Below, one piece after another: positions 44,222-52,770 of a stretch of 64,000 nucleotides of DNA. A program made the translations under genes and the position numbers. The stretch is from Gordonia insulae (GTDB taxonomy: Bacteria; Actinomycetota; Actinomycetes; Mycobacteriales; Mycobacteriaceae): positions 5,022,001 through 5,086,000 of the forward strand of contig NZ_CP033972.1 in the NCBI RefSeq assembly GCF_003855095.1. The letters are read 5' to 3'. The first letter of the stretch is position 1; every line of letters starts with the position of its first letter. The notes beneath the pieces are model-generated. The model was given only the letters and a program-made list of their open reading frames with translations. It did no database searches and was not told the DNA's origin.

Positions 44222-45387
44222 GTGCAGTGCGTGAGAGCATATCGCCCTCCCGGTTGTCGGTCGCGCGGACCATCGTCATGTACCTGGCAGTTGTTCCGTG
44301 GTACCGGACCGAGTGCGTCAGGATGGTGAACAGCAAATTCGCCGGCGGAGTGAAGATATTCGCCGCTTCGTATGCGCTCGACGAGACGGTGCGCACTGGG
44401 ATACCCCGAGACCGCTACACGGAAGTTTCCCGTCGCCAAATTCTAGGTGGACGGCTCCTTGCCACAGGACTGGCAACCGATGCCGTCTGGGCGGACGAGT
44501 GCATTGTCGATCTGAATCCTCGGAGCCTCAGCGCATGGCTGATCCTCGTCGTACGACGCGTGCGCCGCGCGAGAGTGATTGTCTGGGGCCATCTGTACCC
44601 GCGTGCAGGTGCGGGGGCCTCGACCGCCGGCCTACGCCGACTGATGCGGCGCCTGGCCGACGGGGTCATCACATATGACTACGACGGTGCGGCCGCCGCG
44701 CGTGCAGAGATCCCTTCGCAGCCGGTCTGGACCGCACCCAATGCCTTGTACAAAGCAGATGACATGACGTTCGTTCCGACCGCGGATCGCACAGCATTTG
44801 TCTACATCGGACGGCTGGTTGTCGAGAAGAAGGTCGATCAGCTCATTCCGGCCTTCGCCGCATCAGGCGTGTGGCGTCGGGGTTGCACGCTCGAGATTGT
44901 CGGTGGCGGTGATCGAGTGGACATACTGCACAAGCAGTTTGACGCTCTGGAGGACGTCGTGAAGCAGTCGGTGTTCCTGCGGGGCTCGATAACGGACACA
45001 GGCGACATCCGGCAGATCTACTCGAGGTCTCTGTGCGCTGTGTCCCCGGGGTATGTCGGGCTCAGCGCCACTCAGAGCCTGAGCTTCGGCGTGCCGATGC
45101 TGTATTCGCAGAACGAGCCTCATGCACCCGAGATCGAGCTGACATCCACGGGAGCGATGAAGTCCTACGACGACGGAACCGTCGACGGATTGGCGCGAGC
45201 CATGGATGAGGTCGTTGATAGTGCAGTGTCGATCACCGATGATTCGCGCACAGCGGTCGTCGACTACATGCGCGAGTTCTATTCGGCTGAGGCCATGGCT
45301 GGGGGCATCATCAATGCGCTGTCGAATCTGCCCCATCTGCCGGAGTCGGCGCCTGGCGGTCGCGTGATCGAGTGGTTCGATGAGTAG
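44218..45387 (+). CDS. GT4-like glycosyltransferase
   Basis: 389 residues with a GT-B fold. The donor half contains VYIGRLVVEKKVDQLIPAF, GCTLEIVGGGD and VSPGYVGLSATQSLSFGVP. The usual Glu of the EX7E motif is replaced by a Gly-Leu-Ser-type stretch, as in some divergent GT4 enzymes. It likely adds one sugar of the repeat unit; the linkage cannot be read. It overlaps fcl by 4 nt and the acyltransferase gene by 8 nt. Confidence 0.78.
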   Translation: MSAVRESISPSRLSVARTIVMYLAVVPWYRTECVRMVNSKFAGGVKIFAASYALDETVRTGIPRDRYTEVSRRQILGGRLLATGLATDAVWADECIVDLNPRSLSAWLILVVRRVRRARVIVWGHLYPRAGAGASTAGLRRLMRRLADGVITYDYDGAAAARAEIPSQPVWTAPNALYKADDMTFVPTADRTAFVYIGRLVVEKKVDQLIPAFAASGVWRRGCTLEIVGGGDRVDILHKQFDALEDVVKQSVFLRGSITDTGDIRQIYSRSLCAVSPGYVGLSATQSLSFGVPMLYSQNEPHAPEIELTSTGAMKSYDDGTVDGLARAMDEVVDSAVSITDDSRTAVVDYMREFYSAEAMAGGIINALSNLPHLPESAPGGRVIEWFDE

Positions 45388-45958
45388 CAGGTCGCGGCTT
45401 CCTGCGGTCGTCAGAAGATCCCTCAGGGGCCTCATGAACGGCCTCGCAATAGACTCCGACAACGTCACAGTCGGGGCCGGCTTCAATGCGGGCCGCGGCG
45501 TGATCGTCTCTGCGCCGCACAAACTGTTGGTCGGAAACAACGTGAGTATCGGGCCGCGATCGGTCGTCCAGGTCGACGGGACGATCGGCAACTTCGTCAT
45601 GATCGGGATGAACGTGCACATCGTCGGTCGAGACGATCACGCGATCGATCAAGTGGGTGTCCCCATGCTGTTGTCCACATGGGTGGGCGATCGGGACGGC
45701 ACGATGAGGGATGCTGTCGCGATTGGCGACGACGTGTGGATCGGTGCCTCCGCAGTGGTGCTCAGCGGGGTGACGATCGGGCGTGGCAGCGTCATCGCTG
45801 CAGGTTCGGTGGTTACCAGTGACACCGACGAGTACTCGCTGAATGCCGGTGTCCCGGCGAAGAAGATCGGCGATCGTTTCGACGGCGATGACGATCGAAT
45901 GCGTCATTCACTGGCCCTGGACGAGCTCAGCAGAGCTGATCAACGGGTCGAGTTCTAG
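45380..45958 (+). CDS. Left-handed beta-helix (hexapeptide) acyltransferase
   Basis: 192 residues with clear hexapeptide repeats: VGNNVSIGPRSVVQVD, IGDDVWIGASAVVLSGVTIGRG and SVIAAGSVVT, ending in YSLNAGVPAKKIG. It resembles WcaF/WbbJ-type O-acetyltransferases and probably acylates a sugar of the polymer. The catalytic His is likely in NVHIVGRDDH. Spacing to the next gene is 26 nt with no clear break in the operon. Confidence 0.82.
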   Translation: MSSRSRLPAVVRRSLRGLMNGLAIDSDNVTVGAGFNAGRGVIVSAPHKLLVGNNVSIGPRSVVQVDGTIGNFVMIGMNVHIVGRDDHAIDQVGVPMLLSTWVGDRDGTMRDAVAIGDDVWIGASAVVLSGVTIGRGSVIAAGSVVTSDTDEYSLNAGVPAKKIGDRFDGDDDRMRHSLALDELSRADQRVEF

Positions 45959-45984
45959 CTCATCGTGAAAGCCGAGGTTGTGAA

Positions 45985-47259
45985 ATGAAGATATGCCTTG
46001 TGGCGCTGAACTACTGCCCAGAGCCGACCGGAATAGCCCCCTACACAACAACATTGGCACGTGAACTGCAACAGAGTGGCCATGCGGTGAGAGTCGTTAC
46101 ATCGTACCCGCACTACCCCCAGTGGAAGGTCTACGAGGGGTATCGCGGACTGGCATCTCAGGAGTTCGACGAGGGTGTCTCGGTGAAGAGACTGCGGACA
46201 ATCGTTCCTCGTAAGCCTCGGCTGATCACCAGAATGCTGATGGAACTCCTTTTTGGTTGCCGTGTATCGCTGGCTTCGGAGCTGAGGGACTCAGACGTCG
46301 TCGTCGTGGTCAGTCCCGCGCTCGCGTCGCTGCTGGCATGTGCGATTCGGGGCCGCCTGTTCGCCCGCTCGACTCCGATGATCGCCTGGGTCCAGGACTT
46401 CTACGGACTCGGTCTGCGAGAGGTGGGACTCTCGCGGTCATCGCGACTGCAGAAAGCTGTTGCCGCCGTGGAGTCTCGGACGCTGCGGAGAATGACCGCA
46501 GTGGTCGCCATCCACGATTCATTCAAGACCCATTTGACTTCCGAGCTTGACGTTGACGACGCGCGAGTAACGGTCATCAAGAACTGGACTCACGTTCGCG
46601 GACCGAGCAGTGCTCTTGACGTATCGCGATACCGCAGCGCTCGCGGATGGCGTGACGATGACCTGGTCGTCTTGCACGCCGGGAACATGGGCAAGAAGCA
46701 GGATCTACTGAACGTGGTCAACGCGGCTGCCTCCGCTCAGAACAAGCAGCTGGACAAACTGAAGTTCGTGTTTGTCGGTGACGGTTCCGAGCGCTCCCAC
46801 GTCGAGGCGGCGGCCGGCGAACTCTCGAATATCGAGTTTCACGATCCGGTTCCCACATCAGAGTTTCCGACTCTGCTGGCATCGGCGGATGTGCTGTTGC
46901 TGAACGAGGCGTCAGGTCTGAAGGGTATGGCTGTCCCGAGCAAACTCACCTCGTACTTCTTCGCGGGTCGCCCGATCGTTGCGGCGACGTCGGCGGATAC
47001 CCCTGCGGCGGAGGAGATCGCGAGATCTTCCGCAGGCATTCGAGTGGACCCTGCGAATCCGGACGAACTGGTCAGGATCATCAACGAACTCGCGGCCTCA
47101 TCCGATCTGCGAAGCGCACTGGGGGATGCCGGCAAAGACTACTTCAGGTCGGAACTGTCGCAAGATTCGGCGATAACGCGGTTCCGCACTGTGATTCATA
47201 GCGTCGCCGGAAGCGGGTCCTACCGGAGTGAGTCCATCGTCCTGGGGTCACCGTCATGA
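45985..47259 (+). CDS. WcaI-like GT4 glycosyltransferase
   Basis: 424-residue GT-B enzyme. The N-terminus NYCPEPTGIAPYTTTLA and the stretch YPHYPQWKVYEGY are typical of colanic-acid WcaI. The donor half has LHAGNMGKKQDLLNVV and the Glu-bearing LLNEASGLKGMAVPSKLTSYF. It probably adds a fucose or hexose to the lipid-linked repeat. Its stop overlaps the next ATG (ATGA). Confidence 0.85.
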   Translation: MKICLVALNYCPEPTGIAPYTTTLARELQQSGHAVRVVTSYPHYPQWKVYEGYRGLASQEFDEGVSVKRLRTIVPRKPRLITRMLMELLFGCRVSLASELRDSDVVVVVSPALASLLACAIRGRLFARSTPMIAWVQDFYGLGLREVGLSRSSRLQKAVAAVESRTLRRMTAVVAIHDSFKTHLTSELDVDDARVTVIKNWTHVRGPSSALDVSRYRSARGWRDDDLVVLHAGNMGKKQDLLNVVNAAASAQNKQLDKLKFVFVGDGSERSHVEAAAGELSNIEFHDPVPTSEFPTLLASADVLLLNEASGLKGMAVPSKLTSYFFAGRPIVAATSADTPAAEEIARSSAGIRVDPANPDELVRIINELAASSDLRSALGDAGKDYFRSELSQDSAITRFRTVIHSVAGSGSYRSESIVLGSPS

Positions 47260-47801
47260 CACATCCGGATATGAACCTCGGCAGGTTCGGCGGAGCGGGC
47301 TACAACAAAGGCAGGAGCGTCTTCATCCAGGCAGTCTGGATGGCGGTTCGTACACCATTGTCGTTGTGGTGGGTGCCATCAGGTATCCGTGTTCGCGTTC
47401 TGCGTGCCTTCGGTGCCGAGATCGGAACGGGAGTGCTGATCAGGCATGACGTCCGCATCCACTGGCCGTGGAAGCTGAGCGTCGGAAACAACAGCTGGAT
47501 CGGAGAAGGGGCGTGGATTCTCAATCTTGAGCCCGTACGGATCGGACATGACTGCTGTGTGTCCCAACAGGCTCTGCTCTGTAGCGGCAGCCACCAGCGC
47601 CGATCGTCGAGCTTCGAGTTCGACAACGCGCCGATTTCGATTGGTGATCGGGTGTGGATCGCAACACGCAGCATCGTTCTGCGAGGAGTGACGATCGGCG
47701 ACAACGCAGTGGTAGGTGCCAACACGGTGGTTTCGCGAGATGTCGAGCCGAGCGGACTGGTTCTCCCGGTGGCCGCCGAACGACAGAGCGCAGCATCATG
47801 A
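47256..47801 (+). CDS. WcaF-like colanic-acid-type acetyltransferase
   Basis: 181-residue hexapeptide acyltransferase. Opening NLGRFGGAGYNKGRS and GVLIRHDVRIHWPWKLSVGN are WcaF-like. IGEGAWILNLEPVRIGHDCCVSQ and ISIGDRVWIATRSIVLRGVTIG follow, with His in CSGSHQ as probable catalytic residue. It acts in the cytosol on the growing repeat unit. Followed by the flippase at 47830 after 28 nt. Confidence 0.85.
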   Translation: MTHPDMNLGRFGGAGYNKGRSVFIQAVWMAVRTPLSLWWVPSGIRVRVLRAFGAEIGTGVLIRHDVRIHWPWKLSVGNNSWIGEGAWILNLEPVRIGHDCCVSQQALLCSGSHQRRSSSFEFDNAPISIGDRVWIATRSIVLRGVTIGDNAVVGANTVVSRDVEPSGLVLPVAAERQSAAS

Positions 47802-47829
47802 TCACGCGGTGGGAGACGGTGGTCCGATC

Positions 47830-49122
47830 ATGACGGCCGGCGTGACGCAGGCCGACAAAAGGACAGGCTCGGAGAGCTCCAGAGTCTTCGGACAAGCAGC
47901 GATCGTCGGCGTCGGGCGTGTTGGTGGCGCCGCCCTTCAGGCGATCAGCTTCGCCCTGATTGCGCGGAGCAGTGGACCTGCCTCGTTCGGCTACTTTGCC
48001 GCAGCGTACGGGGTGGTAGTCGCGCTGCAGGCAGTCGTAGGTCTCGGCCTCATCCAGACGATCGTTGCGCACAGAGCCGCAGCGAGCGCTGATCAGCCCG
48101 GAGTAAAGCCGCCATATGAGGAAGGCGTCGTTCGGCTCGCCCTCCGGATGAGTCTCCTGATTACCACGGTCGTGCTCGTCCTCATCGTGATCGCGTGGCT
48201 GCCGATCCAGATGACGCAGGGATTAAAGGCTTTCGTGCCGATCATCATCGCTTGGGGTGTGGTCGACAACTACGTGGAGTCCTGGCTCGGCCTATCGTTG
48301 GCGGACGGACGTGTGTACGAGAATGCACTGGCTACTGTCGCGCGCCGGGCGATCGCTCTGGGCTTCGTCCTGCTCGCGACCGGCGTGAGTGGTGACGCGT
48401 CCCTGTTCGCGGCGACCGGGCTCCTGGTCGGGTCGATAGCTGTTCTGCCGTTGGTGGTCTGGAGAAACCATCGGTACGTGGAGGGCGCCCTGGGATTCTC
48501 GTGGGGTCCAGAGGTCGCTCGAATCGGCGGTGGCTTCTGGGTGAACTCGGTAGCGGTACAGCTGCGAAATTTCGATGCGGCAGTGCTTGCTCTGGCGGGT
48601 GCCGCGCCGATGGTGGTCGGAATGTATGGTGCAGCCAGTCGGCTTGTAACACCGTTCAGGATCGTTCCCACGTCGTTCGCGATGGTGCTCATGCCCCACG
48701 CCAGCAGGGTAGGGCGGGCCGGCGCTCGCAGACTTCTACTTCCGGTTGTCATGGTCGTCGGCTTGAGTTCGATGTTGTTCGCATCGATTGCCGCGCTCAG
48801 TCCGTGGCTGATTCCGACAACCCTTGGCCCGGCGTATGCCGACGCGGTTCCCTGTATCCAGATCGTCTGTATCGGACTGGTCTTCGCGAGTGTGGCGTCG
48901 CAGTTCAGTTCCCTGTTACAGGGCTGGGGCCGGTCATCCCTGGTCGCTGTGATCGCTGTGGGTTCATGTGTGGCTTGCCTCGCGGGACTTGTACTGGTCG
49001 GAACTCTGGACATGGGCGCGAATGCGGCAGCGGCGGTGTTGTGCGCGACCTTCATGATCCAGGCAGCGTTGCTGACGCTCTTTGTTGGGTCGATCTTCAG
49101 AGAAACGGAGCAGCATCGATGA
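47830..49122 (+). CDS. Wzx-type polysaccharide flippase
   Basis: 430-residue MATE/MOP-superfamily membrane protein with about twelve helices, expected to turn lipid-linked repeat units to the outer face. It starts FGQAAIVGVGRVGGAALQAISF and has RSSGPASFGYFAAAY in the usual place. VAVQLRNFDAAVLALAGA and MYGAASRLVTPF match the Polysacc_synt family. The ATG at 47830 follows the acetyltransferase; its stop overlaps the next start (ATGA). Confidence 0.85.
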   Translation: MTAGVTQADKRTGSESSRVFGQAAIVGVGRVGGAALQAISFALIARSSGPASFGYFAAAYGVVVALQAVVGLGLIQTIVAHRAAASADQPGVKPPYEEGVVRLALRMSLLITTVVLVLIVIAWLPIQMTQGLKAFVPIIIAWGVVDNYVESWLGLSLADGRVYENALATVARRAIALGFVLLATGVSGDASLFAATGLLVGSIAVLPLVVWRNHRYVEGALGFSWGPEVARIGGGFWVNSVAVQLRNFDAAVLALAGAAPMVVGMYGAASRLVTPFRIVPTSFAMVLMPHASRVGRAGARRLLLPVVMVVGLSSMLFASIAALSPWLIPTTLGPAYADAVPCIQIVCIGLVFASVASQFSSLLQGWGRSSLVAVIAVGSCVACLAGLVLVGTLDMGANAAAAVLCATFMIQAALLTLFVGSIFRETEQHR

Positions 49123-50234
49123 CTAGTTCGACAATTTACGTGAGTATCTCGGCCGCCGACGGGAACATCGGCGACGTCTTCATTCGTCGTGAATGCCTCG
49201 CCATGCTGCGGGAGAGGTACCCCAGCAGTCAGATGCGCGTCTACGCAGGTTCCATGTCGGATGACTACGTCGCCTCGGTGGTCGGCTGCACTTCCGATGT
49301 CGAGACATTCACTCGTTCGGGAGAATTCGCTCGGAAGCTACTCGGTTCGGTTGTGACAACGCGTGGTTCGGTGCTTGTGGTCGCTCCCGGCCCCGCGTTT
49401 CTTGGGCGCTCCGTGGGACGGCGAATCAAGCATCTCATGCTTGGGGTGTTCGCAAGTCTGACGAGAGTACGCGGCTGTACAGTTCTTGTTCTGGGTCGGT
49501 CCGTGATCGGCGGGAATCGCTGGGACGTCTGGGTCGAGAACATTCTGCGCCGCGCGGCTTCTCAGTATGGAACACGTGACCTACGGACTATGACTCGCCT
49601 GGCCGGGAGCGTCGCCCTGGTCCCAGATATGGCCTTCAGAGGTTCGGAACTGTCGCCCTCGCGCGGTGGAGGTGACACGCTGGTCGTATCGGTCAGGGGT
49701 GATCGGCCGCTGCCAGAGTGGTTCGTGCCTGCGGTTGAAGCGATTGCGAGCAAGCACGTTCTGCGCATCGTCTGCGTGACTCAAGTCAAGTCCGATGATC
49801 GCGCCAATGCGGCGCTTGCCTCGCGTCTGGGTGCGACGCATATCGCCTGGGCTCCCGGCGTTACGCATCGCGATCAGGAGGCCGCTGTGTCAGATGTCTA
49901 CTCGCGGAGTGCGGTATGTGTGACCGATCGTTTGCATGTGGGCATTCTGGCCGCGCGTGCGGGTGCCGTACCGGTTGTCTACTCTTCCGCGGGTGATACC
50001 AAGTTGGCGGACAGTCTTTCTTGGGTTGTACCGTCAGCTTCCCTGGCAGTCTCTGGCCGTACGAAACTCGAGGGCTTCGTTTCTGAGGCCGGCAGGTTGG
50101 GTCAATCCGAAGCGGTGAATGCTGCCGCGCGACTCATTGATCGGTTCTCGCAAGAAGTAGGGGAGTCGATGCAGGAGGACGATTCGTTTCATGAGCCGAT
50201 GCCTGAATTGACGGAGCGGGAGACGGCGAGTTGA
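49119..50234 (+). CDS. Polysaccharide pyruvyl transferase family protein
   Basis: 371 residues. The N-terminal GNIGDVFIRRECL and the late VTDRLHVGILAARAG match the PS_pyruv_trans family, which adds pyruvate ketals from phosphoenolpyruvate to sugars. The family usually shows DRLHG; here it is DRLHV. This predicts a negatively charged pyruvyl group on the polymer. It overlaps the flippase stop by 4 nt and the next gene by 4 nt. Confidence 0.83.
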   Translation: MTSSTIYVSISAADGNIGDVFIRRECLAMLRERYPSSQMRVYAGSMSDDYVASVVGCTSDVETFTRSGEFARKLLGSVVTTRGSVLVVAPGPAFLGRSVGRRIKHLMLGVFASLTRVRGCTVLVLGRSVIGGNRWDVWVENILRRAASQYGTRDLRTMTRLAGSVALVPDMAFRGSELSPSRGGGDTLVVSVRGDRPLPEWFVPAVEAIASKHVLRIVCVTQVKSDDRANAALASRLGATHIAWAPGVTHRDQEAAVSDVYSRSAVCVTDRLHVGILAARAGAVPVVYSSAGDTKLADSLSWVVPSASLAVSGRTKLEGFVSEAGRLGQSEAVNAAARLIDRFSQEVGESMQEDDSFHEPMPELTERETAS

Positions 50235-51049
50235 ACTCTCTGAAGCAATTGGCATCTCCCCTCGATCGCAGGTTCCGGCCACGGGTGTCGCGGGTGAGAA
50301 TCGTGATGATCGCGATCGCAGGAACCTTGGTCGCCTGTCTGGTCGCAGGATGCGTCGTGCTTGCTGCTCGATCGAGCGGGGCCACCGACACTGATTCGCG
50401 ACCAGAGGCATCTTTGACTGATCTGCGCGGGGTAATGGCGTCCAATTCCGATGTGACAGTGAGTGTTCTGGGCGATTCGACCGGCAACACCTCGGACGAA
50501 TGGGTGGGTCTGTGGGCACGTGCGCTTTCGGTCCACCACATAGTCCGCCTACACCTGTGGGACAAAGACCGCTCTCGGTTCTTCTTTCAGCCATACCTGT
50601 ATGGGGCGACCGGACCGCAACTGTCGATCTGGAACGGGTCGGTCTCGGGGTCGTCTGCCGGACAAGCGATTCCGAATCTGAATATCCTGCAGCCAACGCG
50701 TCCTGACATAGTCTTGCTCTCCTTTGGTCACAACCAGCACCCAGGGACTGCGTCCCGTGATTCCGAAGATCTCTTCCAGGCAATCAGGAACAGGTGGGGC
50801 AAGTCGGTGGCGGTCGCTGTCATTCTGCAGAATGCTGCCACCTCGCCGAGGTCGAGTCGCTCAGCTCGAAACGTCGAAGAGATCAGATTCTGGGCTCTCG
50901 GCCGAGGCCTGCCGATTATTGACGTCTTCTCAGCCTTTCACAAAAGCCGGGATCTGGGGTCTTTGATCGTTCCGGACGGTCTTGGCGTCCATCCGAATGC
51001 CGCGGGCTCGCAACTGTGGTTCGAAACGGTGTGGTCCGCCCTCGATTGA
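50231..51049 (+). CDS. Membrane-anchored SGNH hydrolase of the polysaccharide locus
   Basis: 272 residues. One N-terminal helix (about 23-46, IVMIAIAGTLVACLVAGCVVLAA split as shown) anchors an outer domain. Block I is VSVLGDSTGN (GDS nucleophile), block III LLSFGHNQHP, block V PDGLGVHPN (Asp-His). It probably removes or transfers acyl groups on the polysaccharide outside the membrane. The start is TTG at 50231, overlapping the pyruvyltransferase stop. The following 159 nt before the kinase gene show no gene. Confidence 0.82.
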   Translation: MNSLKQLASPLDRRFRPRVSRVRIVMIAIAGTLVACLVAGCVVLAARSSGATDTDSRPEASLTDLRGVMASNSDVTVSVLGDSTGNTSDEWVGLWARALSVHHIVRLHLWDKDRSRFFFQPYLYGATGPQLSIWNGSVSGSSAGQAIPNLNILQPTRPDIVLLSFGHNQHPGTASRDSEDLFQAIRNRWGKSVAVAVILQNAATSPRSSRSARNVEEIRFWALGRGLPIIDVFSAFHKSRDLGSLIVPDGLGVHPNAAGSQLWFETVWSALD

Positions 51050-51208
51050 TTGGAGGTATGCATCAATTGCTAGTTCGGCGTGTTGACATGCGATCTCACG
51101 CTCTTGACGGAGATAGGCGGGACGCTCGATGTCCTGGTTATCCGACCCTACTCGTAACGTGAAAATTCGCGCGGTTAGCGGCTGCGCCACAACCTGATCG
51201 GGTTTCAA

Positions 51209-52714
51209 ATGAATGAATCAACATCTCTCGACGTTCGGCGCGGCCTGCCTCCATGGGCTCGGGTGATACGCGACGGCTGGCTTGTAATCGGATTGACCAC
51301 CTTGCTTTTCGGGCTGGTGGGGTTGGTGTACTGCATTCTGGTGACGCCGATCTATCAGGCGTCTGCGACGATGTACATCTCATCCACTGTTGACGACAGC
51401 ACACCGGCCGCTGCTTACCAGGGCTCGCTGGCGTCGGAGCAGCGCGTGGCCTCCTACACCAAGCTCGCAGATTCCGATGTGGTGCTGAGGGAAGCCATTG
51501 GGAGTGGAAATCTCCCGGTGAATGTGGCGGAGGCACGCACGTCTGTCTCCGCAAGCACCACCCCGAATACGGTGTTGCTCAACGTGCGAGCACGCAGCTC
51601 CGACAGCGAGCTGGCCGCAAGGATGGCGAACGGTGTGGCAGCAGCGCTGACACGTTATGTTGCGCAACTCGAGACCCCGGCGGGTTCGCAGGAACCGCTG
51701 GTCAAGTTGAGCATGGTGAGTCCAGCGGCACAGCCTGATACACCTGTCAGTCCCAACACGTTACGAACTGTGTTCCTGGCCGCTGTTGTTGGATTGATCT
51801 TGGGACTGGGCTTGGTCTTTGTCCGCAATCGCTTTAGCGATCGCGTCAAGGGCGAGGCCGACCTGGAGACAGTCACGGATCTTCCCGTGGTCGCGACTGT
51901 TCCCACAGACACGAACATCGAGGGCGATGAACTGGTCGACTTCGCGGCGGGCGCATCATTGGCGGCGGAGAGCTACCGCAAACTGCGAACAAGTCTGTCA
52001 TTCGCCGATATCGACAACCCGCCTCGCACGATTCTGGTGACCAGCGCCGTCGGAGGTGAGGGTAAGACCACGACGGCGATGAATCTGGCTGCGAGCCTGG
52101 CGGAGTCGGGGAACTCAGTCCTACTTGTCGATGCGGACCTCCGGCGCCCGCAGGTCGCTAAGAGGATGAAGCTGCCTGTCGGCATCGGCCTAACGAACTG
52201 GCTTCGTGGGGACGCGCCATTTGGTGACCTCGTACAGACCGGCCCCATCGAGAATCTTTCGATCATGACGTCGGGCCCTCAGCCGCCTAATCCTGCCGAG
52301 CTCTTGGATTCGGAGCGGATGGTGGCCGGCCTGAAGGAACTCTCCGCGAAGTATGACTACGTAGTGTTCGACTCACCTCCGATCCTGCCTGTTGTCGACG
52401 CAGTGATCCTGTCCAAGACGGTTGATGCGGTGCTCGTGGTGACGAGGGTTGGTTACAGCAAGATGAAGTACGTATCAGCGGCGATTGTGAGCCTTCAGCG
52501 CGCACAGGCACGTATGGCCGGAGTCGTCCTCACCGACACCAGGTACGCACGCTCCGCCACGTACGCGTACTACGGACCGAGCTCGGCGAGTAGCGACACC
52601 GTCGTCGCACCGGTAAAGGACTCTGCGGCAGTGGGCGTAGGCGAGCAGACAATGGCTCCTCGCGCGGATACCGAGGTCGAGGAATCTCGTGGCCTGGATC
52701 GCAATCTCCGGTAG
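51209..52714 (+). CDS. Polysaccharide co-polymerase with tyrosine kinase domain (Wzc/CpsCD-like)
   Basis: 501 residues. The Wzz-type chain-length domain (about 15-215) is flanked by two helices (GLTTLLFGLVGLVYCILV and FLAAVVGLILGLGLVF). The BY-kinase domain (about 240-480) has Walker A SAVGGEGKTTT, Walker A' LLVDADLRRPQ and Walker B YVVFDSPPILPVVDA. A Tyr cluster (ATYAYYG) near the C-terminus is the likely autophosphorylation site. It controls chain length and export of the polymer. Last gene of the operon. Confidence 0.92.
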   Translation: MNESTSLDVRRGLPPWARVIRDGWLVIGLTTLLFGLVGLVYCILVTPIYQASATMYISSTVDDSTPAAAYQGSLASEQRVASYTKLADSDVVLREAIGSGNLPVNVAEARTSVSASTTPNTVLLNVRARSSDSELAARMANGVAAALTRYVAQLETPAGSQEPLVKLSMVSPAAQPDTPVSPNTLRTVFLAAVVGLILGLGLVFVRNRFSDRVKGEADLETVTDLPVVATVPTDTNIEGDELVDFAAGASLAAESYRKLRTSLSFADIDNPPRTILVTSAVGGEGKTTTAMNLAASLAESGNSVLLVDADLRRPQVAKRMKLPVGIGLTNWLRGDAPFGDLVQTGPIENLSIMTSGPQPPNPAELLDSERMVAGLKELSAKYDYVVFDSPPILPVVDAVILSKTVDAVLVVTRVGYSKMKYVSAAIVSLQRAQARMAGVVLTDTRYARSATYAYYGPSSASSDTVVAPVKDSAAVGVGEQTMAPRADTEVEESRGLDRNLR

Positions 52715-52729
52715 GCCGCTTCGGCGGCC
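52714..52729 (+). terminator. UUCG hairpin at the end of the polysaccharide operon
   Basis: GGCCGC-TTCG-GCGGCC forms a perfect 6-bp stem with a stable UUCG tetraloop, starting on the last base of the kinase stop codon. No T-run follows, so it may be a weak or Rho-assisted terminator, or only an mRNA-end stabiliser. It lies 42 nt before the NRPS start. Confidence 0.45.
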
Positions 52730-52770
52730 CACATCGCGCTCATGCTGTTCGTCCACAAGATGAGCCGCGT

